From: Micromonospora sp. CB01531
GTDB lineage: Bacteria > Actinomycetota > Actinomycetes > Mycobacteriales > Micromonosporaceae
NCBI RefSeq assembly: GCF_001905095.1
Contig: NZ_LWLS01000046.1
Location: 62,001-126,000 of the forward strand
Length of the DNA stretch: 64,000 nt
Reading direction: 5' to 3'
The notes under the pieces were generated by a model. That model was not told the DNA's origin, made no database searches, and saw nothing but the letters and a program-made list of their open reading frames with translations. Positions 49,021 to 56,213 of this stretch are shown one piece after another. A program made the translations under genes and the position numbers. How positions within the stretch are numbered: position 1 is the stretch's first letter; each line of letters starts with the position of its first letter.

Positions 49021-49412
49021 CAGGAGAGGTACGCCTCCAGCTCCACCTCGACCAGCTGCTCCGGGTCGATCAGCCCGGCCACCACGACCATCGTCGCCAC
49101 CGGGCGGACCGCCCCGAACACCGCGTTGTGGGCCCGGCCGACCTCGTCGGCGTGGCGCCGGTCGGTCACGTACATCCGGGTCCGGATGACGTTGGCCGGC
49201 CCGGCGCCCACCTCGGCGAGTGCGTCCAAGCCGATCCGCAGCGCCTGCGCGGTCTGGGCCGCGGCGTCCCCCACGTGCGCCACCTGCCCGTCGACCGTCG
49301 AGGTGCAGCCAGCGGTGATGGCCAGGTTCCCGACCCGGACCACCCGCGAATAGCCGAACCGGTCCTCCCACGGCCCGCCGGAGCCGAGGCGGGTGCCGAC
49401 CGGGGAGGTCAC
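49020..49412 (-). CDS. RidA/YjgF-family deaminase
   Basis: The 130-aa protein has the RidA signature: [20 protein letters not shown], then [20 protein letters not shown] and [11 protein letters not shown], where the Arg corresponds to the ligand-binding arginine, and [20 protein letters not shown] near the end. RidA proteins deaminate reactive enamines/imines. GTG 49412 overlaps the hisA stop (GTGA). A RidA gene after priA is the usual order in actinobacterial his operons. Confidence 0.92.
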   Translation of the reverse strand: MTSPVGTRLGSGGPWEDRFGYSRVVRVGNLAITAGCTSTVDGQVAHVGDAAAQTAQALRIGLDALAEVGAGPANVIRTRMYVTDRRHADEVGRAHNAVFGAVRPVATMVVVAGLIDPEQLVEVELEAYLS

Positions 49413-50137
49413 GCCGCGGCCCGCAGCGTGGCCAGGGCCTCGGCGACGGTGAACGCCCCGGCGTAGAACGCCTTGCCGGCGATCACGCCCTCCACGCCCA
49501 CCGGCTCCAGGGCGGCCAGGGCGCGCAGGTCGTCCAGGGTGGAGACGCCGCCGGAGGCGATCACCGGCGCGTCGGTGCGGGAGCAGACCTCGCGCAGCAG
49601 GTCCAGGTTCGGCCCGCGCATGGTGCCGTCCTTGGTGATGTCGGTGACCACATACCGGGAGGCGCCGGCCTTGTCCAGCCGCTCCAGCACCTCCCACAGG
49701 TCACCGCCGTCGCGGGTCCAGCCGCGCGCGGAGAGCGTACGGCCGCGCACGTCCAGCCCGATCGCCACCCGGTCGCCGTACTCGCCGCAGATCCGGTCGC
49801 ACCACTGCGGGTCCTCCAGCGCGGCGGTGCCGATGTTGACCCGGGCCGCCCCGGTGCCCAACGCCGCCTGCAGCGACTCGTCGTCCCGGATCCCGCCGGA
49901 GAGCTCGACCTTCACATCGAGCTGCCGGACCACCTCGGCGAGCAGGTGCGCGTTGGTGCCCCGACCGAAGGCGGCGTCCAGGTCGACCAGGTGGATCCAC
50001 TCCGCACCGTCGGACTGCCACGCGAGGGCCGCCTCCATCGGGTCGCCGTACGCGGTCTCGCTGCCGGCGGCGCCCTGCACGAGCCGGACGGCCCGACCGT
50101 CGGCGACGTCCACAGCGGGCAACAGGGTGAGGCTCAC
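49409..50137 (-). CDS. priA: Phosphoribosyl isomerase, HisA / probable bifunctional PriA
   Basis: The barrel enzyme of 242 aa has [18 protein letters not shown] with the first catalytic Asp, [32 protein letters not shown] with the second catalytic Asp, and [13 protein letters not shown]. In actinobacteria lacking trpF this protein isomerises both ProFAR (His) and PRA (Trp). No trpF occurs among the trp genes here, which favours the bifunctional form, though a distant trpF cannot be excluded. The start is GTG 50137 with GAGGAG seven bases upstream. Confidence 0.94.
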   Translation of the reverse strand: MSLTLLPAVDVADGRAVRLVQGAAGSETAYGDPMEAALAWQSDGAEWIHLVDLDAAFGRGTNAHLLAEVVRQLDVKVELSGGIRDDESLQAALGTGAARVNIGTAALEDPQWCDRICGEYGDRVAIGLDVRGRTLSARGWTRDGGDLWEVLERLDKAGASRYVVTDITKDGTMRGPNLDLLREVCSRTDAPVIASGGVSTLDDLRALAALEPVGVEGVIAGKAFYAGAFTVAEALATLRAAA

Positions 50138-50153
50138 AGCACTTCTCCTCGCA

Positions 50154-50477
50154 TCAGGTACGACGGTCCAGGGCGATCACCACGATCGCCGGCAGCACCA
50201 GCAGCAACAACACGACCAGCGCCAGCCGCAGCGCCAGGTCGTCCACGAAAGTCCAGATGCCGGCCAGCGCCACCCCGGTGAGCAGCACGATCGCCGCCCG
50301 CTCGCCCCGGGTGTGCCGCCTCAGCCGGCCGGTCCGGCCGCGCCGCAGCTGCGGCGTCAGCCGGCGTACCAGGGCGCGCCGCCGCTCCCGGCGGGCCGCC
50401 CGGCGGCGGCGGAGGGCACGCTCGACCTCCAGTTGCGCCTCGCGGGCTTCCCGGCGGCGGGCCCGCTCCTTGCTCAC
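50154..50477 (-). CDS. Small basic membrane protein in the his operon, 107 aa
   Basis: The N-terminal half is extremely Arg-rich and helical ([20 protein letters not shown]). Two membrane segments follow: [17 protein letters not shown] and [20 protein letters not shown]. It ends IALDRRT. I know no function for it. GTG 50477 overlaps the stop of a 40-codon mini-ORF (repeat 50478-50596) that links it to hisH. hisA begins 16 bp after its stop. Position and strand show co-transcription with his genes. Confidence 0.8.
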   Translation of the reverse strand: MSKERARRREAREAQLEVERALRRRRAARRERRRALVRRLTPQLRRGRTGRLRRHTRGERAAIVLLTGVALAGIWTFVDDLALRLALVVLLLLVLPAIVVIALDRRT

Positions 50478-50596
50478 CGGTCCACCGCCGCTCGCGGCCG
50501 TAGGGCTCGCAAACCCGGCTCACTCCTCGCGCTCACAATGCCGCCCTCGGTTCGCGACTGCGGGGCTCGCAAACCCGGCTCACTCCCCGCGCTCAC
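50478..50596 (-). repeat. Start-codon repeat, class II, two tandem 60-bp units
   Basis: It begins with GTG 50596, overlapping the hisH stop (GTGA). The second unit begins with GTG 50536, exactly 60 bp on. The joined mini-ORF is 40 codons: VSAGSEPGLRAPQSRTEGGI, then VSARSEPGLRALRPR and a short end. Its TGA overlaps GTG 50477 of the 107-aa gene. The total length of 119 bp again equals 2 modulo 3. The DNA of the two units is nearly identical over the first 37 bases. Confidence 0.85.
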
Positions 50597-51216
50597 AGTG
50601 CCGTGAGCCAGTTGCGCAGCAGGGTGGCGCCGGTGTCGGCCGACTTCTCCGGGTGGAACTGGGCCGCCGCCAGCGGACCCCGCTCCACGGCCGCGACGAA
50701 CTCGGTCCCGTGCTCGGCGGTGGTCACCGTCGCCCCGGCAGCGGCCAGCCCGGCGGTGTCCGTCACCCCGTACGAGTGGACGAAGTAGAACCGGGCGTCG
50801 GCCGGCAGGCCGGCGAAGAGCACCGAGCCCGCCGGCGGGCGGACGGTGTTCCAGCCCATGTGCGGCAACCGCTCGGCGGGCAGCCGGGTCACCCCGCCGG
50901 GCAGCAGCCCGAGCCCCTTGGTCACCACGCCGTGCTCGTCGCCGTGCTCGAAGAGAACCTGCATCCCTACGCAGATGCCCAGGACCGGGCGGCCGGCCGC
51001 CACCCGCTCGGCGATGACCGGGCCGGCGCCGAGCGCCTCGATCCCGGCCATGCAGGCGGCGTACGCGCCGACACCCGGCACCACCAGGCCGTCCGCCTCG
51101 GCGGCGGCGGTCAGGTCGTCGGTCACGGTGACGTCCGCACCGGCCCGCTCCAGGGCGCGTTCGGCCGACCGCAGGTTGCCCGAGCCGTAGTCGAGCACCA
51201 CAATCCGCTTGCTCAT
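50593..51216 (-). CDS. hisH: Imidazole glycerol phosphate synthase, glutaminase subunit
   Basis: Class I amidotransferase supplying ammonia to HisF. The nucleophile Cys is in LGICVGMQVLFEHG, and the His-Glu pair is in FHPEKS. IVVLDYGSGNLRSAERALE opens the fold. The length is 207 aa. The start is ATG 51216, overlapping the stop of an 8-codon mini-ORF; the Shine-Dalgarno GGAG lies inside that mini-ORF. Confidence 0.96.
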   Translation of the reverse strand: MSKRIVVLDYGSGNLRSAERALERAGADVTVTDDLTAAAEADGLVVPGVGAYAACMAGIEALGAGPVIAERVAAGRPVLGICVGMQVLFEHGDEHGVVTKGLGLLPGGVTRLPAERLPHMGWNTVRPPAGSVLFAGLPADARFYFVHSYGVTDTAGLAAAGATVTTAEHGTEFVAAVERGPLAAAQFHPEKSADTGATLLRNWLTAL

Positions 51217-51239
51217 GCCGGCACTCCGCCCTCGCTCAT
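51217..51239 (-). other. Eight-codon mini-ORF bridging the 57-aa membrane gene and hisH
   Basis: ATG 51239 overlaps the preceding gene's TGA (ATGA). The peptide is MSEGGVPA, and its TGA overlaps the hisH ATG (ATGA). The 23-bp spacing equals 2 modulo 3, as in the repeat elements. MSE resembles the first residues of class I mini-ORFs, so this may be a worn remnant. Confidence 0.55.
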
Positions 51240-51409
51240 GCGCCGTCCCCGGGTAGCAGCCAGAGCAGCCCGCCGGCGGTGGCCAGGGCGGCGAGCAGCC
51301 CGGTGATCACCACGGCGCCGCGCGGCGCGCCCTGGCGGTAGAGCGACCATGTCCCGCCGACCAGCACCCCGGCCAGGATCAGCAACAGCGTCGGCAGTGC
51401 CGCCCCCAT
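51236..51409 (-). CDS. Small membrane protein in the his operon, 57 aa
   Basis: MGAALPTLLLILAGVLVGGT forms the first membrane segment and GAVVITGLLAALATAGGLLW the second, with a short loop SLYRQGAPR between. ATG 51409 shares its A with the hisB stop (TGATG). It is too short to recognise by family, but it is conserved in position between hisB and hisH as far as I recall for related actinobacteria. The function is unknown. Confidence 0.75.
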   Translation of the reverse strand: MGAALPTLLLILAGVLVGGTWSLYRQGAPRGAVVITGLLAALATAGGLLWLLPGDGA

Positions 51410-52020
51410 CAGAGTGCGCCCTTCGTGCTCGGGATCGCCCCGGCGTTGCGCGGGTCGATCGCGGTGGCCTCGCGCAACGCCCGGGACACCGCCTTGAACT
51501 GGGCCTCGACCACGTGGTGGGCGTCCGGGTGGCCGCCGGGGCGGGCCGCCCGCAGCACGTCCACGTGCAGGGTGATCCGGGCCGCCTGGCCGAACGACTC
51601 CCAGATGTGCCGGGTCATGCTGGTCGGGTAGACCGGGCCGATGTACGGGGCGAGCGGCGGCTCGTCGTGCACCACGTACGGCCGGCCGGAGAGGTCGACC
51701 GCGGCCCGGACCAGGACCTCGTCCATCGGCACGGTGGCCGAGCCGTACCGCCGGATGCCGGCCTTGTCCCCCAACGCCTGGTCGAACGCGGCGCCCAGGG
51801 CGAGCGCGGTGTCCTCCATGGTGTGGTGGGCGTCGATCTCCAGGTCGCCGACGGTGTGCACGGTCAGGTCGAAGCCACCGTGCCGGGCGATCTGGTGGAG
51901 CATGTGGTCGTAGAAGCCGACGCCGGTCTCGATGTCGGCCTTGCCGGTGCCGTCGAGGTCGATCTCGACGAGGACCTTGGTCTCCTTGGTGATCCGCTCC
52001 ACCCGGGCGGTACGACTCAT
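51409..52020 (-). CDS. hisB: Imidazoleglycerol-phosphate dehydratase
   Basis: The monofunctional 203-aa enzyme of histidine step six. Metal-binding His clusters: GFYDHMLHQIARHGG, EIDAHHTMEDTALALGAAF and the second-half ESFGQAARITLHVD with GHPDAHHVVEAQFKA. I take ATG 52020 (MSRTARVERITKETK) with AGAGGCAGGCA upstream. GTG 52077 is in frame and would add 19 residues derived from a worn class II repeat. The upstream GTG overlaps the hisC stop, so a longer form through coupling is possible. Confidence 0.95.
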   Translation of the reverse strand: MSRTARVERITKETKVLVEIDLDGTGKADIETGVGFYDHMLHQIARHGGFDLTVHTVGDLEIDAHHTMEDTALALGAAFDQALGDKAGIRRYGSATVPMDEVLVRAAVDLSGRPYVVHDEPPLAPYIGPVYPTSMTRHIWESFGQAARITLHVDVLRAARPGGHPDAHHVVEAQFKAVSRALREATAIDPRNAGAIPSTKGAL

Positions 52021-52077
52021 TGCCTGCCTCTCGGTCGCGACTGCGGGCCTCGTCCGCCGCACGCCCCGCGCGCTCAC
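52021..52077 (-). repeat. Worn class II start-codon repeat fused in frame to hisB
   Basis: GTG 52077 overlaps the hisC stop (GTGA) and opens [19 protein letters not shown], resembling the VSARSGPGRRAPQSR-type mini-ORF. GCAGTCGCGA matches the class II core. At 57 bp its length is 0 modulo 3, so the mini-ORF now reads straight into hisB instead of stopping at it. Confidence 0.55.
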
Positions 52078-53147
52078 GAGAGCTTCTCCATCGCGGCGAG
52101 GAAGGCGTCGGTCTCGGCGGGGGTGCCGGCGGTGACCCGCAGCCAGCCGGGCAGGCCGACGTCGCGGACCAGCACACCGGCGTCGAGCAGGGTGCGCCAG
52201 GCGACGGCCTGGTCACCGCCGACCTCGAAGAGCACGAAGTTGGCGTCGCTGTCGGCGACCCGGTGGTCGCGGGCCCGCAGCTCGGCGACGATCCGGTCGC
52301 GCTGCTCCATGATCGCGGCGACCGTGCCGAGCAGGGCGTCGCGATGCGCCAGGGCCGCGCGGGCGGCGGACTGGGTGAGCGCGGAGAGGTGGTACGGCAG
52401 CCGGACGAGCTGCACCGCCTGCACCACGGCCGGGTCGGCGGCCAGGTAGCCGAGCCGCCCGCCGGCGAACCCGAACGCCTTGCTCATGGTCCGGGTGACC
52501 ACCAGCCGCGGGTGGTCGGGCAGCACGGCCAGCGCGCTCACCGTGCCGGGCCGGGCGAACTCGGCGTACGCCTCGTCCACGATCACCATGCCGGGCGCCT
52601 CGGCGAGCACCGCGGCGACCACGGCCGGGTCCAGCGCGGTGCCGGTCGGGTTGTTCGGCGAGCAGAGGAAGACCACGTCGGGCCGGTGCGCCCGGACCTG
52701 GGCGACCGCCTCGTCGGCGGTGAGGCCGAAGTCGACGCCGCGGGCGGCCGGGATCCAGCCGGTGCCGGTGCCGAGCGCGAGCAGCGGGTGCATCGAGTAC
52801 GCCGGGGTGAAGCCGAGCGCGCTGCGCCCGGGGCCGCCGAACGCCTGGAGCAGTTGCTGCTGGATCTCGTTGGAGCCGTTGGCCGCCCACACCTGGTCGA
52901 CGGTGAGCCCGTGGCCCAGGTACGCCGCCAGGTCGGCGCGGAGCGCGACCGCGTTCCGGTCCGGGTAGCGGTTGAGGTCGCGCAGCTCGGCCGCGAGGGC
53001 CTTGGCGATGGCGTCCGCCACCGGCTCGGGCACCGGGTAGGAGTTCTCGTTGGTGTTCAGCCGGACCGGCACGTCGAGCTGCGGCGCTCCGTACGGCCGC
53101 AGGCCCCGCAGGTCATCGCGGATCGGCAGATCGTCGAGCCCACTCAT
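52074..53147 (-). CDS. hisC: Histidinol-phosphate aminotransferase
   Basis: The PLP enzyme of 357 aa has [15 protein letters not shown] (substrate-binding start), [38 protein letters not shown], and the Schiff-base lysine in [33 protein letters not shown] closes the fold. ATG 53147 overlaps the stop of a repeat-borne mini-ORF that itself overlaps the hisD stop. Confidence 0.96.
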   Translation of the reverse strand: MSGLDDLPIRDDLRGLRPYGAPQLDVPVRLNTNENSYPVPEPVADAIAKALAAELRDLNRYPDRNAVALRADLAAYLGHGLTVDQVWAANGSNEIQQQLLQAFGGPGRSALGFTPAYSMHPLLALGTGTGWIPAARGVDFGLTADEAVAQVRAHRPDVVFLCSPNNPTGTALDPAVVAAVLAEAPGMVIVDEAYAEFARPGTVSALAVLPDHPRLVVTRTMSKAFGFAGGRLGYLAADPAVVQAVQLVRLPYHLSALTQSAARAALAHRDALLGTVAAIMEQRDRIVAELRARDHRVADSDANFVLFEVGGDQAVAWRTLLDAGVLVRDVGLPGWLRVTAGTPAETDAFLAAMEKLS

Positions 53148-53215
53148 GCCGCCACCTCGGTTCGCTCGGGGCCGGCCGGCGGCCGGTGCGGGCTGAGCTC
53201 GCTGCGCTCGCTCAC
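53148..53215 (-). repeat. Diverged class I start-codon repeat between hisD and hisC (68 bp)
   Basis: GTG 53215 overlaps the hisD stop (GTGA). The 23-codon mini-ORF begins [15 protein letters not shown] and ends ERTEVAA, and its TGA overlaps the hisC ATG. The ends match the class I element while the middle has drifted. It is 12 bp shorter than the 80-bp form, so the modulo-3 relation is kept. GAGGTGGCGGC provides the Shine-Dalgarno for hisC. Confidence 0.7.
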
Positions 53216-54534
53216 GAGCCGTCCCCCGGGAAGCGCGCGCTGACCGCCTGGCCGTGGGCCGGCAGGTCCTCGACGGTGGCCAGGGTGACCACGTGCGGAG
53301 CCACCTCGCGCAGCGCCTCCTGGCTGTATTCCACCAGGTGGATGCCGCGCAGGAAGGACTGCACGGACAGGCCGGACGAGTGCCGGGCGCAGCCGCCGGT
53401 GGGCAGCACGTGGTTGGAACCGGCGCAGTAGTCGCCGAGCGACACCGGCGACCAGGCGCCGACGAAGATCGCCCCGGCGTTGCGCACCCGCATCGCCCAC
53501 TCGCGGGCCTGCGCGGTCTGGATCTCCAGGTGCTCGGCCGCGTACGCGTCGACCACCCGCAGCCCCGCCTCGAGGTCGTCGACCAGGACCACCCCGCTCT
53601 GCTCCCCGCGCAGCGCGGTGTCGATCCGCTCGGCGTGCTTGGCCGCCGACACCTGCCGGGCCAACTCCGCGTCGACCGCGTCGGCGAGCGCCACCGACGG
53701 CGTGACCAGCACGCTCGCCGCCAGGGGGTCGTGCTCGGCCTGGCTGATCAGGTCGGCGGCGACGTGCACCGGGTTGGCGGTGTCGTCGGCCAGGATGGCG
53801 ATCTCGGTCGGGCCGGCCTCGGCGTCGATGCCGACCACGCCGCGCAGCAGCCGCTTCGCGGCGGTGACCCAGATGTTGCCCGGGCCGGTGATCATGTCGA
53901 CCGGTACGCAGCGCTCGGCGCCGTCCGGGTCGACGGTCGCGCCGTACGCGAGCATGGCCACCGCCTGGGCGCCGCCGACCGCGTAGACCTCGTCGACGCC
54001 GAGCAGCGCGCAGGCCGCGAGGACCCGCTGGTCGGGCAGGCCGCCGTTGTCCTTCTGCGGCGGGCTCACCACCACCAGCGAGCGGACCCCGGCCGCCTGG
54101 GCGGGGACGACGTTCATCACCACGGTCGACGGATACATGGCCAGGCCGCCCGGCACGTACAGGCCGACCCGGTCGACCGGCACCCAGCGCTCGGTCACCG
54201 TGCCGCCCGGCACCACCTGGGTGGTGTGGTCGGCGCGGCGCTGGTCGGCGTGGACCTTGCGGGCCCGGGTGATGGACTCCAGCAGGGCGGCGCGCACCTG
54301 GGGGTCGAGGCCGCCCTCCGCCGCGCGGATCGTCTCCACCGGCACCCGCAGGCGCTCCGGGGAGATCCCGTCGAACCGTTCGCTCGCCTCCCGGATCGCT
54401 GGGTACCCATGCTCCCGGACCGCCTCCACCAGGGGGCGGATCCGCTCGACGGCCACCGAGACGTCGAGCTGGGCACGGGGCAGCAGCCGGCGCGGGTCGC
54501 GCACGACGCCACGCAGGTCGATCCGGTTCAGCAC
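53212..54534 (-). CDS. hisD: Histidinol dehydrogenase
   Basis: It oxidises L-histidinol to histidine with two NAD+. The 440-aa chain shows [67 protein letters not shown] and [11 protein letters not shown] (Zn-binding His), [18 protein letters not shown] with the catalytic region. The start is GTG 54534: TAGACT seven bases upstream gives a leaderless mRNA, so hisD heads the his operon. hisG and hisE are not in the window. Confidence 0.97.
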   Translation of the reverse strand: MLNRIDLRGVVRDPRRLLPRAQLDVSVAVERIRPLVEAVREHGYPAIREASERFDGISPERLRVPVETIRAAEGGLDPQVRAALLESITRARKVHADQRRADHTTQVVPGGTVTERWVPVDRVGLYVPGGLAMYPSTVVMNVVPAQAAGVRSLVVVSPPQKDNGGLPDQRVLAACALLGVDEVYAVGGAQAVAMLAYGATVDPDGAERCVPVDMITGPGNIWVTAAKRLLRGVVGIDAEAGPTEIAILADDTANPVHVAADLISQAEHDPLAASVLVTPSVALADAVDAELARQVSAAKHAERIDTALRGEQSGVVLVDDLEAGLRVVDAYAAEHLEIQTAQAREWAMRVRNAGAIFVGAWSPVSLGDYCAGSNHVLPTGGCARHSSGLSVQSFLRGIHLVEYSQEALREVAPHVVTLATVEDLPAHGQAVSARFPGDGS

Positions 54535-54641
54535 CCTTGCGAGTCTAGGCCGCCGCCCCGGAGCCGACCCGCGCCGCCCGCAGGCCGGGACGGTGAGCCG
54601 GGACACGCGGGATGGTGCCCGGTCCGACTACCCTCGGACGC

Positions 54642-55343
54642 GTGAGCGCACGGCTGCCGGTGTTCCCGCTCGGGACGGTCCTGTTCCCTGGGCTGGTCCT
54701 GCCGCTGCACATCTTCGAGGAGCGCTACCGGGCGCTGGTGCGCCACCTGGTCGGGCTGCCGGAGGGCGCGCCCCGGGAGTTCGGGGTGGTGGCGATCCAG
54801 GCCGGCTGGGAGGTCGCCGCCGGGCCGCCGGGCCGGCCGACCCTCGGCGGCGGGCAGGTCACGCTGCACGAGGTGGGCTGCACCGCGGAGCTGCGGCAGG
54901 TCACCGAGCTGGCCGACGGCGGGTTCGACATCGTCACCGTGGGCCGGCGGCGGTTCCGCATCGCCGGCGTCGACGCGGGCGCCACGCCGTACCTGACCGC
55001 CGAGGTGGAGTGGCTGCCCGAGCCGGCCGGCACCGACGAGGTAGCCGACCTGCTGGCCGCCCGGGTGATCTCGGTCTTCCGGCAGTATCTCGGGCTGATC
55101 CGGCCGGACCCGCAGGAGATCTCCGAGCAGCTGCCGGAGGATCCCACGGTGCTGTCGCACCTGGTCGCCGCGACCGCCGCGCTGACCGTCGCCGACCGGC
55201 AGCGGCTGCTCGCCATCGACGACACCGCCGCCCGGCTCCGGGCCGAGCTTCAACTGCTCCACCGGGAGACGGCGCTGCTGCGCGAGGTCCGGGCTGTGCC
55301 GGTGCCGCTCAGCGAGCTGGCGGGTCCCCCGGTGCCGAACTGA
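54642..55343 (+). CDS. LON substrate-binding-domain protein
   Basis: The 233-aa protein opens with VSARLPVFPLGTVLFPGLVL followed by PLHIFEERYRALV, the N-terminal domain of Lon protease without any ATPase or peptidase domain. EFGVVAIQAGWEV and FDIVTVGRRRFRI are the other conserved strands, and the C-terminal half is helical. Such stand-alone proteins are common in actinobacteria; a substrate-recognition role is presumed. GTG 54642 is leaderless by inference (TACCCT seven bases upstream). Its 3' end overlaps the convergent membrane gene by 35 bp. Confidence 0.9.
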   Translation: MSARLPVFPLGTVLFPGLVLPLHIFEERYRALVRHLVGLPEGAPREFGVVAIQAGWEVAAGPPGRPTLGGGQVTLHEVGCTAELRQVTELADGGFDIVTVGRRRFRIAGVDAGATPYLTAEVEWLPEPAGTDEVADLLAARVISVFRQYLGLIRPDPQEISEQLPEDPTVLSHLVAATAALTVADRQRLLAIDDTAARLRAELQLLHRETALLREVRAVPVPLSELAGPPVPN

Positions 55344-56166
55344 GCTCCGGGCCGCCCGGCGGCCAGCCGTCGTCCAGCTCCGGCTCCGGGCGCAGCGACG
55401 GCCACCGCGACCAGCCGGCCAGCAGGGTGTACGTCACGGCCGCGCCGAACGCGGGCAGGAGCAGGTTGCCGTACGGCACGGGCAGCAGCCCGAGCAACCA
55501 GTCGATCCCGCCGGCCCGCAGGTCGGCGGGCTTGGTGAAGACCGTCCCGTCCGGCGCGGTGGCCAGCAGCCGGTGGTAGGCGCCGAGCCCGATCCGGCGG
55601 CCGACCTGCCAGGCCACCAGGGCGGCGCCGAGGCCGCCGAGGGTCCCGGCGAACAGGCCGACCGGGCCGCGCCGGCCGCGCAGCAGGAGCCACAGCGCGA
55701 TCGCGGCGAGCACCCCGAAGCCGAGCCCGAGCAGGCTGAACCAGCCGTCGGCGGCGATCGGCTGCTCCGGCTGCGGGGTGGCGTAGATGGCGCCGCCGGC
55801 GGTCTTCTGCACCGGGGTGCCGGGGGCCACCCCTGCCCAGAGCAGCCCGAGGGGCGCGCCCAGCACGGCCAGCAGGACCGCGGCGGCGAGGGTGGTCCGG
55901 GCCACCTTGAGCCGGCCACCGCCGCCGACGGCCACCGGGGTCTCCCCGGGCTCGGCACCGACCACGTCCGGATGCCCGGCGAGCTGGTCCGCGCCGGGCG
56001 CGGTCACGGCGTCGGCCGGCCGGGCCCCGTCGGACGTGTCCGCCGGCTGGTCGGTGGCCGGCTCGGGTCGGGTGGAAGGCTCCGGTCCGCCGGACGGACG
56101 TGCGGCGTCGTCGGGCGCGCCGGCACGGTCGGCGGCCCGCTCGGGATCAGGGGTGTCCGGACTCAC
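55309..56166 (-). CDS. Pro/Ala-rich membrane protein, 285 aa (DUF2567-like)
   Basis: The first ~85 residues are disordered (Pro, Asp, Ala). Four membrane segments follow: TTLAAAVLLAVLGAPLGLLW, LLGLGFGVLAAIALWLLL, PVGLFAGTLGGLGAALVAWQ and LPAFGAAVTYTLLAGW, with a long loop between the first two. This layout resembles actinobacterial DUF2567 proteins; the name is from memory and not verified. The start is GTG 56166. It lies 47 bp after the ParA-like gene on the same strand, so they may be co-transcribed. Confidence 0.75.
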   Translation of the reverse strand: MSPDTPDPERAADRAGAPDDAARPSGGPEPSTRPEPATDQPADTSDGARPADAVTAPGADQLAGHPDVVGAEPGETPVAVGGGGRLKVARTTLAAAVLLAVLGAPLGLLWAGVAPGTPVQKTAGGAIYATPQPEQPIAADGWFSLLGLGFGVLAAIALWLLLRGRRGPVGLFAGTLGGLGAALVAWQVGRRIGLGAYHRLLATAPDGTVFTKPADLRAGGIDWLLGLLPVPYGNLLLPAFGAAVTYTLLAGWSRWPSLRPEPELDDGWPPGGPELSSAPGDPPAR

Positions 56167-56213
56167 CCGGTGATCCTCTCAGGCGGCGGGCCGGCGCGGG
56201 GCGGCGGTGGCGG

